Assembly (NCBI GenBank): GCA_964408805.1
Contig: CAYPAV010000005.1
Coordinates: 186,001 to 250,000, forward strand
Direction of reading: 5' to 3'
Length of the DNA stretch: 64,000 nt
From: CAYPAV01 sp964408805
GTDB lineage: Bacteria; Pseudomonadota; Alphaproteobacteria; UBA8366
This document shows, one piece after another, positions 16,297 to 25,118 of this stretch (positions within the stretch are counted from its first letter, which is position 1; each line of letters starts with the position of its first letter). The notes below the pieces were generated by a model. The model saw nothing but the letters and a program-made list of their open reading frames with translations, was not told the DNA's origin and searched no databases. Both the position numbers and the translations under genes were made by a program.

Positions 16297-17274
16297 ATGA
16301 ACCGTTTGATGCTCGCGCTTGGCGCCCTTGTCGTTTTCGCCATGTCTCCCCTTGGCCCCGCCGCGGCGCAAGGTGAAAATCCAACAATTTTAATCATGGC
16401 GTCGGACGCCGATACCGACGGCATTCCGCGTAAGAGCCGAATTTCGACCCGGGTCCTGGAAGAGTTGACGGATCAGCTCGATCGCCGCGGTTTCGACGTC
16501 TATGACGAGACCGCGGTAACGCTGCGCACACACAAGCAGTACCGTTCGAATCGCACCAATGCGGAGCTTATCGACATCGGGCGCAGCATCAAACGCCCGC
16601 CTATCGATATCGTGGTCTATTTCAGGATCTTCGCACAGGTCGATCGGAAGAAGTATCAGAATGAATTGCGCCTGCGCATGGTCGGCCGCATCATCAGTGT
16701 CCATGACGGCAAGAATCGCGGCGGTTGGTCCGGCAAATTGCCGGAAGATCGCGATCAGGTCTGGCTCCTGCCGAACCGGTGCTTCAAGGACGGCGACGGC
16801 GCGCCCAAGCGCGATTGTCTCCTAGAGATCGTCGGCGACGATACGGTGACGCTGGCCCAGGAAATCGGCGACATCGTCGCCGAAAAACTCGAAGGGCTTC
16901 ATGGCACGCCCGTCGCGGGCTCGGGCGGCAGTGGCGGCGGAGGCGTGGCCGCGCCGACCGGCGGCATGAAGCGTGGGTTCAACCTCGTCTTCAACGGCTT
17001 CGGTTCCCGCGATTACCGCGACATGGAGGAGTATATCGTGATCTTCTCCGGCTACGTGGCGCATCGGCCGACCCGTTCGGAACATAAGCTTCACGAGGTC
17101 TGGTACGAGTCGACGATCTCCACCACCAAGCTGCAGCGCAATCTGCACAAGATGATGGAAATTCTCGAAATCCCCTACGTTTTGAAGTTCTCCGGCAACA
17201 CCTACACGATCAAGTCCAAGAATATGCGCCGGGATCGTGGCCGGGCCGCACCGCGCGGAAAGTACAAATGGTGA
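16297..17274 (+). CDS. Exported protein of unknown family, paralog 1
   Basis: A 325-residue protein with a signal peptide (about 1-25, ending AAAQ). Domain 1 (about 28-200) begins ILIMASDADTDGIPRKSRI and contains ELIDIGRSIKRPPIDIVVYF; a glycine-rich linker (208-217) leads to domain 2 (about 224-308) containing IFSGYVAHRP and VWYEST. The gene at 17343 shows the same two domains, so this is a tandem duplication. Strong RBS GGAAGGAGAG before ATG 16297. I do not recognise the family. The shared domain looks like an alpha/beta fold such as CsgG/FlgO-like envelope proteins, but this is only an impression. A periplasmic place is expected. Confidence 0.6.
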   Translation: MNRLMLALGALVVFAMSPLGPAAAQGENPTILIMASDADTDGIPRKSRISTRVLEELTDQLDRRGFDVYDETAVTLRTHKQYRSNRTNAELIDIGRSIKRPPIDIVVYFRIFAQVDRKKYQNELRLRMVGRIISVHDGKNRGGWSGKLPEDRDQVWLLPNRCFKDGDGAPKRDCLLEIVGDDTVTLAQEIGDIVAEKLEGLHGTPVAGSGGSGGGGVAAPTGGMKRGFNLVFNGFGSRDYRDMEEYIVIFSGYVAHRPTRSEHKLHEVWYESTISTTKLQRNLHKMMEILEIPYVLKFSGNTYTIKSKNMRRDRGRAAPRGKYKW

Positions 17275-17281
17275 GTTGAAC

Positions 17282-17307
17282 GGCCGGGCGAGGTTATTCG
17301 CCCGGCC
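17282..17307 (+). terminator. Strong stem-loop between the two paralogs
   Basis: GGCCGGGCG (17282-17290) and CGCCCGGCC (17299-17307) pair perfectly over nine G/C-rich positions around an eight-base loop, seven bases after the first paralog's stop. No T-run follows, so it is not a textbook intrinsic terminator. It may partially terminate or stabilise the upstream mRNA, making expression of the two paralogs unequal. Confidence 0.5.
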
Positions 17308-17342
17308 ATTCCACAAGATTAAGGACAACAGGGCCCGGCGTC

Positions 17343-18239
17343 ATGAAAAGACTTCTTACCCTTATTGTGGCATTGCTCGCGATCAGCGCCTGCCAAACCA
17401 ACGGCTTCGGCGACCGCGAATCCCACGCGGTATTAGTCATGGTCGAGGATTCCGACTCCGGCAGCCTCAACCGAAATAGCCGCGTCGCACGGCGCGTGAT
17501 GGATGAATTCGCCGACCAAATAAGTGCCCACGGCTTCAGCGTCTTCGACGAGACGGCGTTGACCTTCAACACCAGACGGGGCCAGGGCACTCGACGCGGC
17601 GACGCACAGCTGATCGACATCGCGCGCGGCATTCGCCGACCGCCGATCGATACGATCGCACTCTTCACCATTTTCGTCGACAAACAGGATCGCGCCCATA
17701 CCCGGAAGCTCCGCGTTCGCGTCGCGGGCCGTCTGCTTAGTGTCCAGAGCGGTCGTCGCCTTGGAAGTTTCGAGGTGTCGGAGACTGGTAACGTCCGCCC
17801 CGGCTGCACCGGCCCCTGCTTCGCCGAGGAAGTCGGCGATCTGGCACGCCCGCTGGGCCAGGAAGTCGCGGATATTCTGGGTGAGAAGCTCGGCGCCAGG
17901 TTCGGCACACCGACACCGATCAATTACCGCGACGGCATGGTGCGCGGCCTAACCCTGACTTTCGATAACTTCAGCATCGTAGAGATTCAGGACATCGAAT
18001 CCTATCTCGAGATCTTCTCCGGCTATCGGAGCCACAGGCCGATCACCAGCTTCCGGCGGCATTTCGAGATCTGGTACGAAAGCTCGATCGCCCACGCGCG
18101 GATGCAGCGCAATCTCGAACGCATGTTCGAGGAGCTCGGCATGCGGGCGCGGATTTCCTTCGCCGGCAATTCCTATAACATTCGCCAGCTCAGGGTACCG
18201 GTGCGTGCGCGAAAACGCGCCCCCCGCTATCGATGGTGA
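17343..18239 (+). CDS. Lipoprotein of unknown family, paralog 2
   Basis: A 298-residue lipoprotein: lipobox AISAC with Cys17. It is a diverged copy of the 16297 product. The two share the opening DSDSG/DADTD strand, QLIDIARGIRRPPID, and the second-domain block IFSGYRSHRP...WYESS with MQRNL. The Gly linker of paralog 1 is replaced by a short TPTPINYRDG. Both proteins end in a basic tail closing with an aromatic pattern (KYKW versus RYRW). Lipid anchoring here versus plain export there suggests the two copies occupy different sites in the envelope. Function is unknown. Confidence 0.6.
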   Translation: MKRLLTLIVALLAISACQTNGFGDRESHAVLVMVEDSDSGSLNRNSRVARRVMDEFADQISAHGFSVFDETALTFNTRRGQGTRRGDAQLIDIARGIRRPPIDTIALFTIFVDKQDRAHTRKLRVRVAGRLLSVQSGRRLGSFEVSETGNVRPGCTGPCFAEEVGDLARPLGQEVADILGEKLGARFGTPTPINYRDGMVRGLTLTFDNFSIVEIQDIESYLEIFSGYRSHRPITSFRRHFEIWYESSIAHARMQRNLERMFEELGMRARISFAGNSYNIRQLRVPVRARKRAPRYRW

Positions 18240-18252
18240 GGATCGGGTTGAA

Positions 18253-19185
18253 ATGAAAGCACGGACCGCCGTTGGATTTGCAATTGCCGCCGCGATCGCC
18301 TTTTCAGCGGCGGGCGCGGAGGCGGCAAGCCAGAGTTGCCCCGCGGCCAAGGACTACGCGGACAAGCACGGCGATACCGCCAACGAAACCGCGCTTCGGC
18401 AAATCCTGGCTTCCTGCCCGAACTATGCGCGCGCCCTCAACAACCTCGCGGTCCTGATGGAAAACCAGGAGAAGTACGACGAGGCGGAAGCGCTCTACCG
18501 CCGAGCCATCGCCGCCGACGAAAGCGCCGTCGCCCCCTACGCCGGATTAGGCGACGTCTTGGTGGCGAAGGAGAACTACGCCAGCGCGGTGGCCGCCTAC
18601 GAGACCTTCCTGACCCGCGTCGCCTCGGCGAAATCGCTCGGCCGAGGCCAGTCCTTCAAGGATTTCGAAAACGTCTATCGCAGCCGCCTGCGGATGGCGC
18701 GGGGCGAGCTGGGCGGCGGCTCGGCGGCCGCGTCCGGCAGAGAATCGACGGGAGTGGTCGCGGCGGCCACGATTACCCGCTCGCTTACGCGAAAACCGGC
18801 GAAAACCCGCGGGCTCAGCCTGTTGCATCGGACCGAACCCCATATCGATCTCAAGATCGGTTTCGATTTCGATTCGGCCCGGCTGACCGACGCGGCGCGC
18901 CGCCAGGTCGATGAGATTTCCCGCGCTCTCAAAAGTACGGCCCTTCGCGACCGTCGCATCCTGATCGAGGGCCACACCGACAACAACGGCGACCAAGCCT
19001 ACAATCAAGGGCTCTCGGAACGCCGCGCCGCCACCGTCAGACAAGCACTCGTCGCACGGGGCATACCGAACGACCGGCTTCAGGCCAAGGGTTTCGGTGA
19101 AACCCGGCCGGTGGCCCGGAACGACTCCGAAGCCGGCCAGGCGCGGAACCGCCGGGTCACTTTCGTCAATGTCGGTCGTCGCTAG
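18253..19185 (+). CDS. TPR repeat and OmpA-domain envelope protein
   Basis: A 310-residue exported protein. The signal peptide (about 1-22, ending EAA) is followed by two or three TPR motifs (about 50-125, with NNLAVLMENQEKYDEAEALY clear), a linker, and an OmpA-type peptidoglycan-binding domain (about 205-308, with ILIEGHTDNNG and LSERRAATVRQAL). TPRs bind partner proteins while OmpA ties them to peptidoglycan, so this could dock the two preceding paralogs at the cell wall. It starts 13 bp after the second paralog and is likely in the same operon. ATG 18253 follows the first paralog-type RBS GGGTTGAA only weakly. Confidence 0.8.
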   Translation: MKARTAVGFAIAAAIAFSAAGAEAASQSCPAAKDYADKHGDTANETALRQILASCPNYARALNNLAVLMENQEKYDEAEALYRRAIAADESAVAPYAGLGDVLVAKENYASAVAAYETFLTRVASAKSLGRGQSFKDFENVYRSRLRMARGELGGGSAAASGRESTGVVAAATITRSLTRKPAKTRGLSLLHRTEPHIDLKIGFDFDSARLTDAARRQVDEISRALKSTALRDRRILIEGHTDNNGDQAYNQGLSERRAATVRQALVARGIPNDRLQAKGFGETRPVARNDSEAGQARNRRVTFVNVGRR

Positions 19186-19191
19186 CGCTCT

Positions 19192-19797
19192 TCACGCAGC
19201 CCAAGCCCGCTGCATCGCCGGACGGGCATTACAGCGTTCGATATAGGCTTCGACGTTCGGCTTGTCGGAGACGTCGGCGCCTAGCCGCTTGGCTACGGTA
19301 CAGGCATGGCCGGTCATGATGTCGGCCCCGGAGAACTCTCCCGCCAAATATTCACGGTTCTCCATATGCGCGTCGACGGCGCCCAACATTCGGCCGAGGA
19401 GTTTGGTCGCCCGGGCCACGTTCGCGTCGTTCCGACGCTCCGGCGGCAGCAATATGGTCTCGACCACGATAATGTTCACCGGCGGCATGATCATGCCTTC
19501 CGCGTAATGCAGCCATTGCAGATAAAGCGGGAATTCAGGCGCATCGGTCGTTGGCCGCATCCGCCCGTCCCCATGGCGGGCCAGCAGATACTCGACGATT
19601 GCGCCGCTCTCGAAGATCGTCACATCGCCGTCTTCGAGCGCCGGCACCCGGCCCATCGGATGGACCTTCAGGTAGTCCGGCGAACGCATGCCGGGATCGC
19701 CCAACTTATACATCTTCAGTTCATACGGCAGGCCCAGTTCCTCCGCGAGCCAGACCGCGCGGACGGAGCGGGTGTTCGGCGCGTGATGAATAATCAT
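19192..19797 (-). CDS. Glutathione S-transferase family protein
   Basis: A 201-residue GST. The thioredoxin-like N-terminal domain has SVRAVWLAEELGLPYE and the cis-proline motif GRVPAL, followed by the glutathione-contact ESGAIVEYL; the all-helical C-terminal domain contains the conserved SGADIMTGHA N-capping region. It would conjugate glutathione to electrophiles or act as a glutathione-dependent isomerase in the cytoplasm. ATG 19797 is used because AAAGGG lies nine bases before it; an in-frame TTG at 19806 directly abuts that site and is unlikely. It is convergent with the TPR-OmpA gene. Confidence 0.88.
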   Translation of the reverse strand: MIIHHAPNTRSVRAVWLAEELGLPYELKMYKLGDPGMRSPDYLKVHPMGRVPALEDGDVTIFESGAIVEYLLARHGDGRMRPTTDAPEFPLYLQWLHYAEGMIMPPVNIIVVETILLPPERRNDANVARATKLLGRMLGAVDAHMENREYLAGEFSGADIMTGHACTVAKRLGADVSDKPNVEAYIERCNARPAMQRAWAA

Positions 19798-19932
19798 GAT
19801 CGGCAACCCTTTCGTCTGGTTCGTTCGGGACTGTATTGCATCACGCCTCGCGCCTAAAGCCGCGACCTTCGCGATACCGAATATCCTCCGGAACGGAGTC
19901 CGCTACCACCCGATTTCCTGGCCGTATCCTGA

Positions 19933-21525
19933 CTACGGCGAATTGTAAGGTAGCGATACCTTGATCGTCGTTCCCTTGCCGAGCTTGCTTTCGATGCTTA
20001 GGTCGCCCCCGTGGAGATCCACCAGCGACTTCACGATCACCAACCCGAGGCCCGCGCCTTCCTGGGCCTTTCGATGATGGGGTACCGTTCGTATGAACGG
20101 TTTGGTGAGGTCGTCCAATCTTTCGGCTGGGATGCCCGATCCGGTATCGCGGACCTCGACAATCAAAGTACCGTCGGCGGTCTTCGCTTCCAAATTGATC
20201 TGGCCGCCCTCCGGTGTGAACTTGACCGCATTTGACAGGATATTCAGCAGGATCTGCTTGAGGGCGCGTTCATCCGCCGCGATGAATGGTAGCTCGTCCG
20301 GTACATCGGTGACGTAGTCGATCTCCTTCCGGGCGGCTTTTTCGGTGACCATAAGGTCGCATTCCAAGACGATGTCCCGAAAATCCAGACTTTCCTTGTT
20401 AAGACGGCGTCTGCCGACCTCGATTGTCGACAGGTCCAGAATATCGTTGATCACGTGCAGCAGATGTTCTCCGCTGTTCTTGATATCATCTGCGTATTCG
20501 ACATATCGCCGCGATCCGAGCGCGCCAAAATATTCCGCGGCGAGGGTTTCCGAAAACCCGATAATCGCGGCTAACGGTGTTCGAAGTTCGTGACTCATCG
20601 TTGCCATGAAATTTGTCTTGGCTCGGTTGGCGCTTTCCGCCTCGAGCAACGCCGTGCGAACGTTTTTCTCCGCCCGCCGACGAGCCGAGACGTCGACCGC
20701 CGTGCCCCGGTAGCCTTGGAACTCTCCACTCTCGTGGAAAACCGGGCGACCGCTCGTCAAGAAATATAAGATCGTACCGTCGGGTCGAGGATACTCGATG
20801 GGCACATCGCGAAATAATTCCCGACGATCATAGGCGGCAAGATGCTCCGGCAGCGCCTCGTTCTCGTCGAATATCATATTTCGGTAGTACCGGTCGTAAG
20901 CCTCTCGCCGTGTCTTGCCGATCAAATCCTCCGGACGAAGTCCCGAAACTTCGAAAAATCCCTCCGACACAAAGGTAAACCGATCCTCGGCATCGCATTC
21001 CCATATCCAATCGGAAGCGATATCCGCGAATTCACGAAACCTGGCCTCGCTTTTCTTGAGCGCCGTCTCCGCCTGCTTACGGTCGGTCACATCGATCATC
21101 ACCCCGCCGATGTCGGTCAAAACGCCGTCATTCAAGATCGGAAACTTCGTCAAGGTAAACCGCCGCGTTTCACCCGACGGAAGCGGTATCTCCAACTCAT
21201 CCACCTCGACCGAAAGCGTTTCGACAATTCGCCGGTCGCCCTCTCGGTACCGTTGAGCCCGTTCCGGGTCGAACATGTCGACAACAGTCTTTCCCTCGAC
21301 CGTGGCGGGATCGATTTCGAACCAGTCCGCAAAGCGGGAATTGATGAACTTGTACCTGCCTTCGGAATCCTTGAGGAAAAAGGCCACCGGAACATTATCG
21401 AAGATCGCGCGAAGGCGCTCTTGCTTTTCCTGAAATCCTCCTCGCGCAATTTGAGTTCGGTCAGGTCCGTGTTGACCAGGAAAGTGCTTCCGTCCGGCGT
21501 CCTTTCTTCCCGCAACAGAAGCCAC
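19933..21525 (-). CDS. PAS sensor histidine kinase, C-terminal part of a frameshifted gene
   Basis: This frame carries about 500 genuine residues (from near 21432 down to 19933). Two PAS domains (one from LRAIFDNVPVAFFLKD, one from FREFADIASDWIWECD) are followed by HisKA with the phospho-His box SHELRTPLAAIIGF, and then HATPase_c with DTGSGIPAE and GAGLGLVIVK. It lacks transmembrane helices in the part seen. The first codons of this open frame (21525-21436) are antisense-like noise. The true 5' part lies in another frame at 21434-21932. As it stands, the kinase core could only be made from an internal start or by frameshifting. No response regulator gene is adjacent. Confidence 0.75.
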   Translation of the reverse strand: MASVAGRKDAGRKHFPGQHGPDRTQIARGGFQEKQERLRAIFDNVPVAFFLKDSEGRYKFINSRFADWFEIDPATVEGKTVVDMFDPERAQRYREGDRRIVETLSVEVDELEIPLPSGETRRFTLTKFPILNDGVLTDIGGVMIDVTDRKQAETALKKSEARFREFADIASDWIWECDAEDRFTFVSEGFFEVSGLRPEDLIGKTRREAYDRYYRNMIFDENEALPEHLAAYDRRELFRDVPIEYPRPDGTILYFLTSGRPVFHESGEFQGYRGTAVDVSARRRAEKNVRTALLEAESANRAKTNFMATMSHELRTPLAAIIGFSETLAAEYFGALGSRRYVEYADDIKNSGEHLLHVINDILDLSTIEVGRRRLNKESLDFRDIVLECDLMVTEKAARKEIDYVTDVPDELPFIAADERALKQILLNILSNAVKFTPEGGQINLEAKTADGTLIVEVRDTGSGIPAERLDDLTKPFIRTVPHHRKAQEGAGLGLVIVKSLVDLHGGDLSIESKLGKGTTIKVSLPYNSP

Positions 21526-21932
21526 CGCCCGTCCTTTCGAGCCGACAGGACGGGCTTCCCCGGGTTTCGGTGCCGCGCCATGCGATCGCGGACGAACGCT
21601 TCCTCCCGGCCGATCGCATCGACTATGCGACCATGTTGGATATTGTCTCGCAGCATGTCCTCGAAAGTCATGCCAAGTTGGATGCTTGGGGAAAGCTCCG
21701 GATTGAGTTCCCTGAACATGGTGTTGCAGAAGACGAGCCGATCATCCGAATCGAACAGAGCGAATCCGTCGGAGAGGCTCTCGAACGCACCGGACAACAG
21801 CGTCTTCTTCTCGGTTACTCTTTCGAGCTCCGCGAGCGCTGCTGCGGTTTGACCTCTGGCTGCGGCCAAATCGCTTTCGAGCTTTTCGATATCGTTCTTC
21901 ATCCGTCGCCCCGGCGTCATCGCCGAGATCAT
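21150..21932 (-). pseudogene. N-terminal part of the same frameshifted PAS histidine kinase
   Basis: Genuine coding covers 21932 to about 21434: an alpha-helical start (KLESDLAAARGQTAAALAEL) and a PAS domain (SLSDGFALFDSDDRLVFCN) up to TELKLREEDF. After that the natural continuation QEKQERLRAIFDNV is in the frame of the neighbouring kinase entry, while this frame runs on without meaning to 21150. Adding one T to the short T-run (plus-strand AAA at 21433-21435) would join them into one protein of about 666 residues. This may be a real mutation or a sequencing or assembly error. The start ATG 21932 is the first; ATG 21902 is an alternative. Confidence 0.65.
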
Positions 21933-22065
21933 TAAAGATTCATTTTATGTCATTGTCATGGGGTTGCTGAAATACCATTGCCGCGAAGGGCCGTATCGTG
22001 ATCCGGGGTGAAATTCGGAGAAATCGGTTAGACTTTGCGCGGCGCTCTACGGGGGAGACCTTTCG

Positions 22066-22647
22066 ATGCAACCGTTGGACATCCGAAATGCCGTGAGGGA
22101 AGACTGCGGGGAGATCGCTCGCCTTTTCCTGATCTCGTCGGACGGTCTTGCCGAGTACATCTGGAGCCGGGTCACCGAACCAGGCGAGACGGTCGCCGCG
22201 GCGGGGGCGCGGCGCTATGCCCGCGAAGGGGTGGCCTTTTCTTATGAAAATTGTCTCATCGCGGCGCGGGAGGGTACGACCGTGGGCATGGCACACGGCT
22301 TCGCCATGGTGGCCGATCCCGATGCCGAACCGGAGACCGACCCGGTACTGAGGCCCTACAGCGAGTTGGAGGATTACGGCAGCCTCTACCTCTCCGGAAT
22401 AGCGGTCGATGAACAGTATCGAAGCGCGGGGATCGGGGCGGCGATGATGGATGCGGTGAACGAACGGGCCAGGAACCTCTCGCTTCCCCGCCTCAGCCTC
22501 ATCTGTTTCGAACGCAACGAAGGCGCGATGCGGTTGTACCTGCGCCTCGGTTTCCGTATCCTCGACCGGCGTGCCGTGGTTCCGCACCCGACGCGGCATT
22601 ACCAGGACGGGGACGCGATACTGCTGGCTCGGGATATTTGGGATTGA
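22066..22647 (+). CDS. GNAT family N-acetyltransferase
   Basis: A 193-residue single GNAT domain. The acetyl-CoA-binding motif A is seen as LSGIAVDEQYRSAGIGAAMM, followed by motif B (LSLICFERNEGAMRLYLRLGFRI), the classic pattern of the RimI-like group. It would transfer an acetyl group to an amine of a protein, amino acid or small molecule; the acceptor is unknown. GGGGGAGA precedes the ATG at good distance. The next gene (a lipoprotein) starts 52 bp on. Confidence 0.85.
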   Translation: MQPLDIRNAVREDCGEIARLFLISSDGLAEYIWSRVTEPGETVAAAGARRYAREGVAFSYENCLIAAREGTTVGMAHGFAMVADPDAEPETDPVLRPYSELEDYGSLYLSGIAVDEQYRSAGIGAAMMDAVNERARNLSLPRLSLICFERNEGAMRLYLRLGFRILDRRAVVPHPTRHYQDGDAILLARDIWD

Positions 22648-22699
22648 TACCGGTTCCGCGCCTGGCGGCCAGAGCGCGACATTTGTTGGGAGTATGATC

Positions 22700-23509
22700 A
22701 TGGCTGTTTCCGGATCGCCGACATATCGCCCGACGTTCATCCCGTTGATAGCGGTGGCACTGATGAGCTTGGCCGCCTGTCAAAACCCGAAGACCGATCC
22801 CATGCCCGGCGATAACATCGGCATCGTTCTAATGCACGGCAAGGGCGGAACGACATACCGCGTCGAATCGATCGGGTCCGATCTTGAGCGATCGGGGGTC
22901 CTGGTCGAAATGCCGTTGATGCCGTGGAGCGCGGATCGGATCTACGACAAGGGTTACGAGCAATCCATGGTGGAGATCGATACCTATGTCGACCGTTTGA
23001 GACAGGCGGGTGCGAAAAGAATCTTTATCGCCGGTCATAGCATCGGCGCAAATGCAGCACTTGGATACGCGGCGCGCCGTAAGGACCTTTCCGGTGCGAT
23101 TTTGCTCGACTATGGGCATGTCCCCGGAATACCGGGTTTCGCGTCACGCCTGGCCGAAAGCGTCGCCGAGGCCCGATCGATGATCGCCGCCGGGAAGGGC
23201 GATCACACCGCCATCTTTAATGATCTTGGCGGCGCCAATAACACGGCGAAGAGCACGGCCCATGATATATTGAGTTGGTTCGATCCCGACGGGCCCGCGA
23301 CGATCAAGAATAACGCGCCGAAGGTGTCACCCAACACGCCGGTTCTTTGCATCAAGAGTTCGAGCAGGTATCACGGCCGATGCGGCATGATCCTTCGCCT
23401 GCTGCCCAAGAATGCCATGAATCGCGTGAACACAGTGAACGTCGGTCACTTGGAAGCGCCCTCGGCGTCGTTCCGCCATGTCGCGAATTGGCTGCGGGAC
23501 TTGAACTGA
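22700..23509 (+). CDS. Lipoprotein with alpha/beta-hydrolase fold
   Basis: A 269-residue lipoprotein: lipobox SLAAC with Cys27. The rest reads as a small alpha/beta hydrolase, with the LMHGKGG oxyanion region (44-50), nucleophile Ser114 in GHSIGA and a likely catalytic His in NVGHLEAP near the end. An esterase or lipase-like activity at the outer membrane is possible; the family resembles DUF-type dienelactone/prolyl-oligopeptidase-like hydrolases. GGGAG seven bases upstream selects the ATG at 22700 over the one at 22694. It converges on the DUF4384 gene with a 28-bp gap. Confidence 0.7.
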   Translation: MAVSGSPTYRPTFIPLIAVALMSLAACQNPKTDPMPGDNIGIVLMHGKGGTTYRVESIGSDLERSGVLVEMPLMPWSADRIYDKGYEQSMVEIDTYVDRLRQAGAKRIFIAGHSIGANAALGYAARRKDLSGAILLDYGHVPGIPGFASRLAESVAEARSMIAAGKGDHTAIFNDLGGANNTAKSTAHDILSWFDPDGPATIKNNAPKVSPNTPVLCIKSSSRYHGRCGMILRLLPKNAMNRVNTVNVGHLEAPSASFRHVANWLRDLN

Positions 23510-23537
23510 CCGAAGACGGCCGCCACCGGATTCGCGC

Positions 23538-25118
23538 TCAGCGCTCGACGTTCACCACCATGCTGTTTTCGGCGATGCCGACACCTCGGATCGAGCGGAG
23601 CTGGGCTGTGACTTCATCCAGTCCGCCGTAGGGCAGCGGCTCGAAATCGAGCTTCCGGATCAACCGCGGGAGTGCCTCGCCGACGTCGCGGTCGAAGGCG
23701 TAGCATTTCATCATCTCGGTCCCGATGGGCGGCGAAAAGACCCATTCGAACGCCATCGCCGCGCTTGGAATTCGTTGCTGCGCCCCGCCCGAGATGAAAG
23801 CCGATTCGTGATAGCGGTTCGGAAACACCCGCATGACGACGCCGTCCGCCTGCCGGTAGAAACAGTAGAGGTAGCTGTCCCGGCTCACCTCGATGAACAT
23901 GTTCATCTTCTGCTTCAGGTGATAGATCGGATTGGGCCCTCGGTCGCTGCCGATATGGAGCGATATCGGCCCGAGCTTGTCCGATTGCCGATCCTTGGCG
24001 AAGGTTTTCTTCGGTTTCATCGGAAGATCGATCGAGCTCGACCGAACGTCACCCTGCCAGCTCATCGTCTTGCCGCTGCCGTCCTTCATCGCCAATTGCA
24101 GGTCGACCTTTTCGCCCAGCACCCAATAACGGCCGCTAAAAATATAATCCCCCGTCGGCGTCGCCGCCATCTGGCTCGTTGCCGCTTTCCGCGCCAGCTT
24201 CAAGCCGCGCGTCCGCGTCTCCTTCGAGAGGATGGCATCGGCGACATTTATCGTTTGACCGGCGGCGCCGGCGGTCTTCTGCAATTCGTTGACGAGGCGC
24301 GCCGCGAACCATTTCCCGAACGGCGTTTGAATGCCGGACTCCCCGAACCGGACGCCCTGCGGACGTACCGTCCGCATCTTCTTCAGGCGCTGGCGGAAGA
24401 ACAGGGCGCTCCGTTTCACCGCATCGGCGATCCCCATGGTCGCGGTGCGGTCGAAATCGTACTCGACGCGGTACCATCCGCTGGTCGCCGGGATGGCACC
24501 CGTCCGCGCATCCGTTGCCCGGTAGCGGACATAGACGGTCTTGCCGTCGACCTCGGGCTTCACCTCGCCGATGATCAGGATGTCGGCGCCGGCCTCGCGG
24601 ATCAGCTTGCCCATCTTTTCCGAGGATTGACGGAGCTGATTGAACTCGTCGATATCCTTCGACACGATCTTGAGATCCTCACGCGCGACGTAGCGATCGT
24701 TCGGATCCTTGCGGCGGACCAATTCGGCGAGCAGGGAATCGCTGAGCATCTCAGCGAAATCCTCGGAAACGACCGACTTGTCCTTCCAGAAGGGCCAGAT
24801 CGCGAGGCGGCGGACCGCGGGGCCCGAGGCCGGTTTCGGTTTCTCGTCCCGCCACCATCGTTTCAACTGCGCGGCCTTCTCCTTAAGCCGCGTGGACAAG
24901 GTATTTTTCCGTGCCGTTTCGGCCCGCGCCTCCTCGGCGGCGCGGCGGAGACCCGAAATCAACTCGTCGGCCACTTGGCGCACGACCTCGTGACGCGCAT
25001 CGCGGGGATCCGCGGGCTTGTCGGATTTGCCGGTCTTGGCCGCAACCTGCCCGGCACCCAGAATTATGACCGCGCAGATCAAGCATATCGGAAATAATTT
25101 GGAGCCGGATCGCCTCAT
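23538..25118 (-). CDS. Exported CsgG/FlgO-like protein with C-terminal DUF4384 domain
   Basis: A 526-residue exported protein and the last gene of the twenty-gene minus cluster. Signal sequence about 1-27; a charged helical segment (40-95); then RLAIWPFWKDKSVVSEDFAE with GADILIIGEV, which resembles the CsgG/FlgO/TolB-N fold of outer-membrane-associated proteins. The C-terminal stretch (about 395-490: SYLYCFYRQADGVVMRVFPN, then IPSAAMAFEW) is a DUF4384 domain. DUF4384 is often fused behind caspase (C14) domains in other bacteria, which ties this gene to the caspases at the start of the cluster. It overlaps the 25115 gene by ATGA. Molecular role unknown. Confidence 0.7.
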   Translation of the reverse strand: MRRSGSKLFPICLICAVIILGAGQVAAKTGKSDKPADPRDARHEVVRQVADELISGLRRAAEEARAETARKNTLSTRLKEKAAQLKRWWRDEKPKPASGPAVRRLAIWPFWKDKSVVSEDFAEMLSDSLLAELVRRKDPNDRYVAREDLKIVSKDIDEFNQLRQSSEKMGKLIREAGADILIIGEVKPEVDGKTVYVRYRATDARTGAIPATSGWYRVEYDFDRTATMGIADAVKRSALFFRQRLKKMRTVRPQGVRFGESGIQTPFGKWFAARLVNELQKTAGAAGQTINVADAILSKETRTRGLKLARKAATSQMAATPTGDYIFSGRYWVLGEKVDLQLAMKDGSGKTMSWQGDVRSSSIDLPMKPKKTFAKDRQSDKLGPISLHIGSDRGPNPIYHLKQKMNMFIEVSRDSYLYCFYRQADGVVMRVFPNRYHESAFISGGAQQRIPSAAMAFEWVFSPPIGTEMMKCYAFDRDVGEALPRLIRKLDFEPLPYGGLDEVTAQLRSIRGVGIAENSMVVNVER

